A stretch of 64,000 bases of DNA, from assembly GCF_000219625.1 (NCBI RefSeq), contig NC_018218.1, positions 2,976,001 to 3,040,000 on the forward strand, in the 5' to 3' direction. The position numbers and the translations under genes are program-made. This DNA is from Zymoseptoria tritici IPO323 (Eukaryota > Ascomycota > Dothideomycetes > Mycosphaerellales > Mycosphaerellaceae). Within the stretch, counting starts at the first letter, position 1, and each line of letters opens with the position of its first letter. Below, piece by piece: positions 1 through 10,195 of the stretch. The notes under the pieces are model-generated. The model was not told the DNA's origin. It ran no database searches and was given only the letters and a program-made list of their open reading frames with translations.

Positions 1-519
1 GGAGCGGGTCATGCTGCCAGTGGACATTGAGCCGGTGGAAGAACCAGAGAGAGTCGAGCTAGGCGGGGAAGTCGAGGCAGGGTTGGAGACGGTAGACGCT
101 TGAGAAGGAACAGTGTTGTCGCTCTCAAGGACGAAGTAGGCCGAGTAGTTGTTGTCGGATGGGTCGGCGTTGTTGATGATCTGAAGAGCGTAGTCGGAGC
201 CGCGAACGGTATCCGCGTCAGGCGTCCAGGTGTACTCGCCGTTGTTGGGAGCGTCGGCTGCGAACAATGTCAGTATGGCGATTGAGGAACGACCGGATCG
301 TTGAATCTCACCGGCAATGACGGTGCCCTTGTTGAGGTCGCTGCTGGCTCCGTTGCGCAGGACAAGCGTGACAGTTCCAGAGGAGGATCCTGACCAAGTG
401 AGATCAACGGGCTCTCCAGCAGTGGGCGCAAAGGTGCTGTTCAGGGTAAATGCGACTTCCGCCGAAGCGAGGAAGGGAGCGCTAAGGAGCGCGACGAGGA
501 AAGAGCGTGAGAACTGCAT
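1..519 (-). CDS. Kre9/Knh1-like GPI-type cell wall protein (3' part off window)
   Basis: Exons are 312-519 and <1-257, joined over a 54-nt intron (258-311; GTGAGA donor, CTGAC branch site, CAG acceptor). The ATG at 517-519 opens a signal peptide (MQFSRSFLVALLSAPFLASA). A beta-sandwich of the Kre9_KNH / Ser-Thr-rich GPI-anchored family follows: FTLNSTFAPTAGEPVDLTW, then the second half NNGEYTWTPDADTVRGSDYA, then a Ser/Thr-rich tail that runs off the left edge. Yeast Kre9/Knh1 are needed for beta-1,6-glucan; the filamentous relatives are mostly uncharacterised wall or surface proteins. The GPI signal is not visible because the gene is cut. Same fold as the gene at 2549. Confidence 0.8.
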   Translation of the reverse strand, partial: MQFSRSFLVALLSAPFLASAEVAFTLNSTFAPTAGEPVDLTWSGSSSGTVTLVLRNGASSDLNKGTVIAGEIQRSGRSSIAILTLFAADAPNNGEYTWTPDADTVRGSDYALQIINNADPSDNNYSAYFVLESDNTVPSQASTVSNPASTSPPSSTLSGSSTGSMSTGSMTRS

Positions 520-2548
520 GGTGGCTGTTGTGTATGAAGTGTCCTGTCGATCGGGATATGTGGTGGTAAGAATGCTTTGGAGTGTGTCAACGAATGTATG
601 GGAGTTCTTGGAGATCTGTAGAAGAGAAGACAAGCCACGCGATGGAGGGATGTGATAAATCTTAGTACTTCGGTTCCCTGTCCATCGGAGACGCCACTGC
701 CAATGGAGTAGGCGGAAAGATGCAACCGATGGCCAATAGCGGGCGTCTAGACGTGAAAAGACTCCGATCTAGCAAAGTTAGAAGCCAGACGAGCTCCGTG
801 CCAAGCTGAAGGAAGCGCGCGACGACGCGGCTCTGGATGGCAGACCTGCGACAAAGGTACCGGAGACCACTTCGAGTCCGTCCTGCCGGTGGCACCGCGA
901 CTGGTTGCTCTTCCAAACGTCGTCTCGATGCACCGGCGCACCAATTCGTGGAAGAGGTGTCGCGCTCGAGCGAACCGTGCCAAGTCGAATTTGTCGACAG
1001 GGCAGGACGATCATGGGTCTCGTTGAGATTGCAAATCGAGGACGGCGCCAGAGATCGTCATTGGCGCCCCTGGTCGAAGGAGCTTCGGCAGCGTCACCAA
1101 CCAGGACGCAGTCGAGATGAAGACTGCGAGCAAGGCCACCTTGTCGTGAAGACGTTCGTATTCGTCAGAACAACCAACATCGGCATGCGACGGATCGCGA
1201 GGTGAGATGATGTCGCAAGTCGACTGGGATGTGCGGTTGTGTGGCACCCAGCAGACTTGACGTGCAGGTCACTGTCGTTGCACTGCATGATCTGGCAGGT
1301 TGAACGACAGTATGGGGTGCAGTAACAAGGCGATGTGTGTCACGCAGTTGCAGGTTGCGAAGAGCTTGACCAGTGTGGTACATCTGTCATGGCATTCGTT
1401 GTTCACACCGTTGAAACCGCCAGTATGGCCTACACTCCGTGACTGGTGTTCGGTGCGAACGACTTGAAGCACCCATCTTTGGAGCCCGGTCTGGACGAGA
1501 GCCCACGACAGGCATTGTTCAGCGTGGTTGTTTCACGGACTGACGCGATTATTTGAGGATCTCGACAAGGTCCATCCCTTGCAAGCTCTGGGATAGCCAT
1601 GCTCGGGCTTACTTCTGGAATCTGGAAAGTCCAAAGATGCCTGCATTGGTAGTGGTATGTCGGTAGTATTTCATGGTCCGAACATAGCGGAGAAAGGCAC
1701 CCAGTCTCTGCCGTTGCTGGGCGGGCAGAGCGGGCGGGCCTTCCGGGTTCATGCAGCGAAGCTTATGCGACCGCAGAGTTGCCCCTGGTCCCTGGTGTAC
1801 CAATTAAAAATAGGCCGTCTTCACTCCAAGACTCCAACTTTGGTCGCAAACTACTCGCATCTGGCCGTCGCTGCTCCCCGAAGGCCACATGTTGCTGAGT
1901 CCGCGGACGCCACCGTATATGAAGCCAGCGCGTGATTGCGTGTCCAGTTTGGAACGTGATGAACACTCACGACCGCCTCGTCACCAAACGACCATCAGCC
2001 ACCGCCGGTACGATGGCGGTGAATTCGGAGAGGAGAGGCGTGGTCAACGGGCACTTCTCGCCACAGCAACGGTCGGAAGGGAAGTCGATGAGAAAGACGT
2101 CCAAGTGTGAATGATGGCGCTGGCAGAGTGTTCTGATCTGCTAGTCAGTAGTCCCAATCCCGGGTCAGCCATGTCAGGTCACACACGCCATTCAGTGCAG
2201 CACAGCAATTTCGGCTCCCAGCATGTGCATGTGCATGTGGTGACGGGTCGGGTCGGCGAATCAATCTCATCAATCTCATGCTTCGACACCTCAAGGGATA
2301 TCCCATGTCGGCATGGCGTGAGGCGTCGACGATCAGAGGTAAAAGCGCCCGTTGCCCGCCCGCCTCTCTCTCTCAACTACCTCCTAGCCTTTCCTCCTCG
2401 TCGTCTTGATAACTCGCCTTTGCCGTTGACACTCGCAACACCACACTCGCTTTTCTTCAATCCTCTTCTGTTGCTCTCCCGTTCATCATCTCTCCTCGAA
2501 CCTCACCTTTTCAATCAATCAACAGTCCAAACACATCAAACCGCAAAT
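520..2548. other. Long intergenic region between two divergent wall-protein genes
   Basis: About 2 kb with no reading frame that resembles a protein. The short open frames (for example 837-1205) lack recognisable motifs and most start without ATG. It holds the 5' leaders and promoters of both Kre9-like genes. I see no tRNA and no transposon. Confidence 0.5.
2363..2520 (+). promoter_or_regulatory. Pyrimidine-rich leader upstream of the second Kre9-like gene
   Basis: A CT-rich stretch (CTCTCTCTCTC, then repeated CCTTTCC, TCGTCGTC and CTCTCC tracts) ends about 30 nt before the ATG. Such tracts are common just upstream of transcription starts in filamentous fungi. No TATA box was identified. Confidence 0.3.
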
Positions 2549-3374
2549 ATGTTCTCCAAGACCATTCTCCTGTCCGCCTTTGCGGCGATGGCTTACGCGC
2601 AGGCCGTGTCCGAGGTCCTCTACTTGTACGGCATACACACAATTCGCACGTCGATGGCATAAAAGACTGACCAGCTTACTCTGCACAGCACCCGCGTCAT
2701 CAACCCAGTCACCGCTGGCATGCAGACTGCCATCACATTCGCGACCAACGACACGACCTCTCCCGTCACAATTCTCCTGAAGAAGGGCCCATCCGGCGAC
2801 TTGAAGACCGTCTCTACCCTCACTGGTACGCACAATCCTCGCACGATGCGATTGAAACAATGTCGCTAACAATGAAACCACAGACTCTGCCACCAACGGT
2901 CAATTCATCTGGACACCATCCACCAGCCTCGAGAACGGCGTCAACTACGCCCTCGAGATCACACAAGGCACCCAGCTCAACTACTTCGGACCCTTCCAGA
3001 TTCAAGGCGCAACCGGCGAGGGCTCTTCGCCATCCTCCTCCTCCTCCTCCATGGGCATGAACCCTCCCACCTACGGCAGCCACAATGCGACCACGACCGC
3101 ATCCGGCTACCCCAGCATGATCACCAGCAACTCCACCATGCCCAGCAACACCACCATGCCCAGCAACACCACCATGTCCCACGGCAACAGCACCATGGCC
3201 ACCACCACCTCCGCACGCCGCCCAAGCTCCACCGACGACAGCAGCAACAGCGCCATCTACCAGGGTGGATCAGCCACCACCGGCAAGGGCGCAGCACAGA
3301 CCGGCGCCGCGACCATGATCGGCAGCTCAATCGCGCTCGTGTTCGGCGCAGCGGCGGCCGTGTTGATGGGTTAA
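2549..3374 (+). CDS. Kre9/Knh1-like GPI-anchored cell wall protein
   Basis: Exons 2549-2625, 2689-2825 and 2884-3374 give 234 aa. Introns are 63 and 58 nt (donors GTACGG and GTACGC; CTGAC and CTAAC branch sites). Signal peptide MFSKTILLSAFAAMAYAQA; one Kre9_KNH beta-sandwich (FTRVINPVTAGMQTAITF, later GQFIWTPSTSLENGVNYAL); a Ser/Thr/Asn-rich stalk with NTTMPSN repeats and many N-glycosylation sites; a hydrophobic C-terminus (IGSSIALVFGAAAAVLMG) typical of a GPI-anchor signal. It should sit on the plasma membrane or be cross-linked to wall glucan. It is a paralogue in fold and layout of the partial gene at the left edge, transcribed away from it. Exact role unknown. Confidence 0.85.
3135..3176 (+). 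repeat. 18-bp in-frame tandem repeat in the wall-protein stalk
   Basis: The unit accatgcccagcaacacc occurs twice back to back (3135-3152, 3153-3170), followed by a partial, diverged third copy. It encodes TMPSNT repeats in the Ser/Thr-rich stalk. Length change here would keep the frame. Confidence 0.85.
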
Positions 3375-4515
3375 AGCGAAAGCGGGAAGTCGTGTGTAGA
3401 CCATGCGGATTTTGTATACAATGCGAACAATGTTGAAAAGCGAACTGGGGGTTTGAGCGCTGCTTTTTTTTTTCTGGCGCCATATACCAAAGTGTCGGTG
3501 CTGTTAGATTACCGCCAACCCATCTAGGATAAATATAATGACCACCTTTTACCAGATAACACCCATCCTGCAGCCTTTTCACTGCACTTTGGACAACTCG
3601 CGATGTCTAGGACAACGAATTGATCACCAGTTCCATCCCACCTCTTCTTCCCTGCGGGGGTCGTCCCCTCTCGACTCGTCGAGTCTCCACTCCTCAACAT
3701 GAAACACCAGTGGAAATTAGAACAAAAAAAAACCATCGCGCAACGATCAAATCGGAGATCGAGAACACCGTGGGCGTGAACACGGGAACTGAAACAGCCA
3801 TCATCCCTGTCGTATCAACACATATGTCATGCACCACATGAGATCCCTCCTGTTGGGTGAAGTCGAAACTGGCAGTTTTCCCCACGTCGTACGGGAAGCC
3901 AAGCAAGGAAGATCATACACAGATGGGTTTCACGAGGTCACGTCGGACTAACTTCCCGGGTCGGGTTTCACGGATCGAAGGTTATTGATTGCAGGTAAGA
4001 AGCCGAAAAGGTTGATGATGTCGGGAGGGAGCGATTTACATGATGTTGGATCCAGGTCGAACAAATGACTTTGTAGCGGGTGGATGTAATAGCAAAGAGG
4101 ACGGCGAGTGCTGAATGAGTACGCAGGAGGAAGAACATTCGACGCGAGGGTCAATGTGACCACAACGAACCTAGCGGGAGCACTCATCCTGGCTCTCGAC
4201 CAATACCATCACAAACCGTACATTGGAAAGTAGTGGTATCCACCTTGTCATTCAAGTGTCTCCATACACTGACTTTCGGCATCGTTCTTTGATGCATCCC
4301 TTCGAGGCCCCAGCGCTTACATCGTCCTGTTCTGCTTCCCAACGGACAAATCGCCCTATTCCAGTCCTTCCTCTTCTCCATCCCTCCCGCGACACGAAAG
4401 TGCACGATACACCACGCCCGAGTGATGATACTCCATCACACATGGGTACTTCAATGACAGAAGCATGAATTGGAGAACAACTCGTTCAAATCCATTCCAT
4501 TCCTTCCATGCAAAA
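3375..4515. other. Intergenic region, no gene seen
   Basis: 3' flanks of two convergent genes (Kre9-like and LRG1-like). It contains a T run near 3464 and an A run near 3722. No convincing ORF or RNA gene. Confidence 0.5.
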
Positions 4516-7500
4516 CTACGCCAGCGCCATGGATCGCTGCTGTTTATTGTCAAAGCCACTGCCACCTCCACTCCTCATACTCGATCTGTCACCCCGACTT
4601 GGACTCCCGTGGCTCTCTGTACTCCCATTGGGATTTCCATACGGTAAATTCGGCGGCGTCATCGCATCGCCGGCGACGTGTCGTACTGAACTCTCGTTTT
4701 GCCAGGCATTTTGCTGGTGTGGATCGGTGTCGACGCGGGTGACGACAGGAGCGGAGGCTTGTGGGGAAGAGGTGCCGTTGACGACGATGTTGGGGGTGCC
4801 GGAGGATGTGTTGGCGGTCGGCGCTTTAGCGCGGTCGCCGTAGCGTTTGAGGATTTCTTTGGTCGTGATGTCGGCGCTGTTACTGAAGAGGGAGGAGTCG
4901 TTGAGGATCATGGCGAGATCTTCAGGTACCTGAGAAGGGTTAGGAGATTTCAATAGAAGAGGAAGTCGCTGACAAGACTTACTTCGCACATGCTCTCGTT
5001 GCACTCTATCAAGCTGTGCACGGCCTCAATGGCCAAGAAGCTGTCGTCGACAGGGACAGTGTCCTTGCCTGAGTGCAGCACATTGGGTGTGATCACGGTG
5101 GCCAGGTTGTGTGTGTCCATCTTGCTTCCACTCTCTTCATCAACATGACTGAAGCTGGACACCCAGTTCATGAACGTGAAGAGCACTTCCATGGTGTCTC
5201 GGTGTGCCTTTGGTAGTAAGCAGCAGGTGAGATGAAGAACCCGTCTTCTCCTCTCGCTGTCGTCAATCCTCTGCGACGTTATCCACAACTTGTGCAGCTT
5301 ATGCGTCAGCAGTGGGTCAGGTAGCTCGCGCAAGAACTTCTTGAGCAAAGCAGCCACTTGCACAGGGTTTTCTCTCGTGAGGTCGAGATCGACAGAACCC
5401 TTGGAATCGATGTCTTCCTTTGCATCGTTCAGCCGCTTGATGTTGCCGTTCTTTCGGAACACGCCCTCTACAGACATGTCCATGGTCTTCATGGCGCTGA
5501 TACACTCCTGGACGAGTGAGGGAACTTTGAGAGAGCCAGGTCCTACGCCATCTGTGCTTTCTTCGTAGTCGCGATCGAGCAGCAATTCCAGTGGCACGCC
5601 GAATATGGCGTTCTTCGGCCCTTTGGGCTTCTTCTCCTTGCCCTGGAAAGCCTTTCCAAATTTACTCCAGAACGTTGGGCGTTTTGTTTCTATCAGGTCT
5701 AATAGCTCCTCCTGGTTGAAGTGGCCTTCGACGAGTTGCTCCATCGATAGCACTGCAACATGCCGTACGATGAAGTATTCCAAAGCCGTGAGTTCGGAGA
5801 AGTATTTCTTGGTCCCAGGTGGTCTGCTTTCCATCTTGTCTGCCATGGCATCGCTCGAATAATCGCGAGTGTGGCCGTTGACCAGTCTCGGAAGGGGCTC
5901 CTGTGGTATCATCGGCGACCTAGCATATCTCGTTGCATTCGGCCTTTGTTCTCGGGTCTGCTGAGCCTGCACTATTCTCGGAATGTCATCCAAGGTCATG
6001 GCGTCTTGGTTGCCGAATGTCAGCTGAGAGACTGAATCAGGCCCTTCGCGATCTTCCACAATCTGGAAAGTGCCAGTTCTTCTCCGGCCGTCTCCGCCAT
6101 CAGCAGAGCCAGGACGCATGCCTTCGGGTCCATCGATGATCCTTGACGTTCGCGCTTTTCGAGTTGCGTTAGAAAGGTGCTTATCCATTCTCGTACTTCG
6201 TAAGCGTCGAATGTCGCCCATGGTATCCTCCATTGAATCTTCGTAGGCCTGGTTTCTGGGCGCCGGAGTTCTGCCTGCGTACGACCTTGATCGTGTACTC
6301 GATCGCAAGAGTCCGGGGTTCTCGGTCGAACTACTGTTGCCATCTCGCGAGTCGTAGCCCAGAAGGTTGGGATCATCGCTGGTATGAGGCAACGCGCCGC
6401 TTGTGCGGAGCGTGGCAAGGAGCCGCGCATGAGCTACACGCAGAAGGTGTACATATTGCTGGAGCCTTGTGACTGGCGTGAATCCTCCTGCCCGAGCATC
6501 TCCTGGAGCATGGTTCTCACACCACACTCGCTGAGATTGCGAGCTCCATCTTGCCTCGCCAACATTATCGCTGTAGTCCTTGCCGCATTTTGAGCAGCAA
6601 ACACACGGCGTGTGGAACACTCGATCCTCGCGGCGGAAGCACTTGTCTTCGACAGCTTTGTTGCAGACAACACATGTGTCGGCGCTTTTGTCGACGTAGA
6701 GCTCGGCATCCGCCCGCGAATCGCGGTGGGAGTCGGCTTCCAGCCGTTCGTCCAGTTTGCTGATGTCTTCGAGGAAACATTCAAGGCCCTCGGAGCTGGT
6801 GGTCTCTCTTTCCAACTTCAACGCTCCCGACAGACAAATACGGATCATGAGCTTCAGGTAGTGCGCAAGCCCTGTCACCAGTGACAGCAGTTCCTGCGTG
6901 ACCCCTAGACGTCGAACACCGTTGTCTTGGTTCTCGGCGAGCAGTTGAAAGAAGGCGACCACTTTTTTGCACAACAGCTTGGCCTCCCGACTATAGCTCA
7001 ATCCAGGATGCACAATCGTCTCAAACGTCCGTGGTCCCTTCTCTGCGGCTCTGCCAGATCGGACCTGCAGTCGATGATCCAGATCATCTGCAGCGGCAAA
7101 TAAGAGGTCAACATGAGTGATGAACTTCTTCGCAGCCATCACACCGTCCATGTATGCACCATTACTAACGTGCAATAGCATGTCCGAGATGCAGGTCGCG
7201 GAACGCTCTTCAAAGGTCGAGAGTGTATGCCATATCCAGTGGACTTTGTACTCGACCGCCTCTTCCTCAGTCCGAACCACTCTCCGCTCCTCCTCACTCG
7301 CATCCCTATCTTTGCCTGCTTGCTCTAACGCTTTTCTCTCCTCCTCAGCGTCGGTCCCTCGTGGTGGAGCTGCATGGAGTCGGACATTCCAGTACTTGTG
7401 GATCATATAGCATTCAGGATGCCAGTGCTGATTCACGCCGTTCCGAAAGATCTCCACAAACTGCTTCAGTATGGCTGTATGACACCCATTGCATCTTTGC

Positions 7501-8164
7501 GCGAATTTCGTTGAGTAGTGGTAATGGCAGTACACGCTGCCTTCGTGTTCGTAGTACGAATCCTGGGCTCCAAAGACAGTCGGGCATACAGAGCAGGTGA
7601 AGTGCTCAATGTGGTACTTTCTATCCAGGGCTGTGATGTATGAGCCTCGAAGAGCTCCCTTGCAGGCATAGCACAGGAGTTCAAGGCGCCTGAAGTAATC
7701 TGTCTCGCAGAGAGGGTATTGATTCGGCGGGTGGTCTGGTACTGGGAAGAATTTAGAGGCTACGACCTTGCCACAGTCCTGCGATGGTGTCAGTATACAG
7801 ATGGCGGACTGCAATGGAGCATGGAGCGCAAACTCACATGACATGTGAAGCACTCCAGATGATATGTATCTCCCAGTGCGCGAACAAATTGCCCCGTCAA
7901 ATGCTGCTGGCATTTCCCGCATATCCTCTGCTGTCCACTCGGTCGCCTTGAGCTGGACTTGGACCTGTCCTTGCTCCCTGGATCACGCACGCCCTCTACT
8001 GACGGTCGCGTGGGATCGCGCTCTTGCGATACGCGCCGCCGAAGAGCATCGCTGTGGGGATCGCGCGGTCGCAGGGAGAGGTTTGTCTGGCCATTGCTGT
8101 TGGAGTAGGACTGCGATTGAGGGTGGTGACCGTTCGCGTGCTGGCGCTCTGGCGGCTCGGCCAT
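4516..8164 (-). CDS. LRG1: LIM-domain Rho GTPase-activating protein (Lrg1 type)
   Basis: Exons 7838-8164, 4983-7778 and 4516-4929 (introns 59 and 53 nt, both phase 0) give 1178 aa. LIM1 starts at about residue 82 (CGKC..HLECFTCHDC) and is split by intron 1; LIM2 spans about 145-197 (CYACKG..HFTCSVC); CNGCH follows at about 205; another LIM lies near 474-530 (CVVCNKA..CCSKCGKDY). The RhoGAP domain spans about 831-1035, with EGVFRKNGNIKRL carrying the arginine finger near 880. The C-terminal 140 residues are low complexity. This LIM-LIM-LIM-RhoGAP order is that of yeast Lrg1, the GAP that turns off Rho1 and so restrains glucan synthase and the cell-integrity pathway. Substrate choice (Rho1 versus another Rho) is inferred from the family. 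Confidence 0.92.
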
Positions 8165-8826
8165 GCCAGGCGGCGGTGGGGCGGTGTGCGCGCAATGCTG
8201 CTGGCGGCGGTAGGGAGACGTCGGAAGTGCAGTGTTGTGACCAGCAGGGGGGTCGGTGGCGGCGGTGGGTGCTCTCCTGCACAGACGGCGCGTAGAGTCG
8301 CAGATGCGGCGGACGGAGGATTTAGGCGATGGAGGAGGATATTATGAGGGAGAACGGGCGAGGTAGAGAGTAGAGCGTATGCGGAATGCGTCAAGCTTGA
8401 GAGCAAAGCCACATGCAGACGAGATGCATCTCGGCGCAGACAACTTGTTACTAGTGGTGATTGATGAACGCTGGCAGCTGGCGGGCTGTGGAGATGGGAG
8501 CTTGGGGGTTGGGGCCGATGGATTCTCTCTTGGACGTTCACAACGCTGTATACTCCTGCATGCGACGAAACGTACCACTACAGATTGTTATATTCTTCAC
8601 CCAGCGTAGTGTGCTCAGTACTCTGCACTTCCAGTACAATCCAACATCGCTGAACGTCCGTTTGTTTGCTGCGGACAAGACCAAGAGCAAATGGCACGTG
8701 AGCCCATACTGACATGTACGCTTATCGTGACCTCGACTTCATCCGGCGCGAGTGAGTCGCATTCATTCATACCTCAGCTCGTCTGCTCGACAACACCCAA
8801 CATTCATTGCACTCCACGCCGCCACA
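8165..8826. other. Divergent promoter region between LRG1 and RPB4
   Basis: 662 bp carrying both 5' leaders. Reading frames here are unlike protein. The LRG1 side (8340-8540 on the minus strand) is rich in CT/CA tracts. Confidence 0.5.
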
Positions 8827-9362
8827 ATGCCAGGAGTCACCGAGCCTCTCCGTCCAAACGTCACAATCCCACAATCCACATCTCGACGAAAGCCAGCACC
8901 CACCGGCGATGAAGAAGCCACCGGCAACTTGAGGCTCGGAGACTGCGCCAACGAGCAAGCGCTCTCACCCGCCGAAGTCATGCTCATGTTGGAACAGCTC
9001 GAGCGCCAGCCAGGCAACACGCACGATCCCACCAACGACATCTACTACAAGACGCGGGAATACTGCAAGCACTTTGCGCGGTTCAAGGACAACAACAGCA
9101 TCACGCAGGTCAACGGTATCAGCACGGAGTTGACTTCGCGCGGATTGGGGATTGTGGAGTTTGAGAGGGCACAGCTGGGTGAGTAGAGCTAGGTCATGGA
9201 GGGCGACATGGAATACTGACGTGGAGTGCTTCAGCGACTTTGTGCTGTGATACGGCCGAAGAGGCTCGCACGCTTGTTCCGTCGCTCGAGGGCAAGATTG
9301 GAGACGAGGAACTACAGGCTGCCTTGGACGATATCTCCAAGCTGCGAGACTTTACTGCTTGA
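8827..9362 (+). CDS. RPB4: RNA polymerase II subunit Rpb4
   Basis: Exons 8827-9178 and 9235-9362 (56-nt intron, GTGAGT donor, CTGAC branch site) give 159 aa. The start follows GCCACA, a good fungal context; the frame is open farther upstream to 8752, but the family begins near here. The C-terminal block after the intron ([20 protein letters not shown], then [10 protein letters not shown]) is the conserved Rpb4 HRDC-like tail, and [12 protein letters not shown] near the N-terminus is also typical. Rpb4 pairs with Rpb7 to form the Pol II stalk, acting in initiation and linking transcription to mRNA fate. It is shorter than yeast Rpb4 (221 aa), as is usual outside budding yeasts. Confidence 0.92.
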
Positions 9363-10195
9363 GCTACGAGGTGATTCGATGACATTGCTGGGTTTGACAC
9401 ATTAGCGAGGCGTTGGGGACATCGAGGCAGCATCCAACACGAAGGGCGAGCATGTATTTGCGTGTGGAAAAGCAGTCACACACATGGGCTTTCTCGACGT
9501 GCGCATCAGCGAGTGCATCGTCCGGAGCTCTTCTCTGCTCTAGCAAGGACGACCCACGGACGATTTGCCTGCTGTCAGACAATGAGATATTCGTATCGAG
9601 TTCTACATCCAGTTGGCTTATCACTCTACCGTTCTGTTGCTCCGTTTCTGCTCCCTTTGCGAACGGACGCCGTACATCTTTGCCGAGGACATGAGGGTGT
9701 CATACTGCTTCCCTCCCAGCACAGGGTGGCGGCCTCGTACATGTTCCTGGGCACAAAGAACGCAAAAGGGGAACAATGCGCTGTCAACCTCTTACTCTGT
9801 GACTAAGAAAGGGAGACGAATTATGCTATCTGATCACAGCCATCCTGCTTTTACAAAGCCCGCCTTCAGGCTCTAACCCCTTTTCCGCTTCATCAAATCC
9901 TCGCGCCTCGCGCCTTGCATAGTTCAGTCTCATCCTTCGCGCAAAAACACGATCCGTAACTTGGCAGAAAAAACAAGAGAAGAGTGCAGATCCCTGTTGA
10001 ATCGAGTGGTCCGAGCGACGTGTCGGAATAAAAGCAAAACTCCTCCAACACCTTGCTCAAAACAAGTATATAGCATCTGTCCGATGTGATGACAAGGACA
10101 AGTAGTGACAAAAGAAAATAAAGGCATCGTGTGCCCTCGGTGGTAAAGTAGCGAGTGAAAATCGAGCTGAGAGTTGAGAGTCGTTTTCATCCGAA
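9363..10195. other. Intergenic region between convergent RPB4 and RIM15
   Basis: 833 bp of 3' flanking sequence. No protein-like frame or RNA gene seen. Confidence 0.5.

Noticed and set aside
837..1205. 122-aa open frame upstream of the Kre9-like genes
   Set aside because: Overlaps equally long frames on the other strand, Arg-rich composition, no motif or intron signals.
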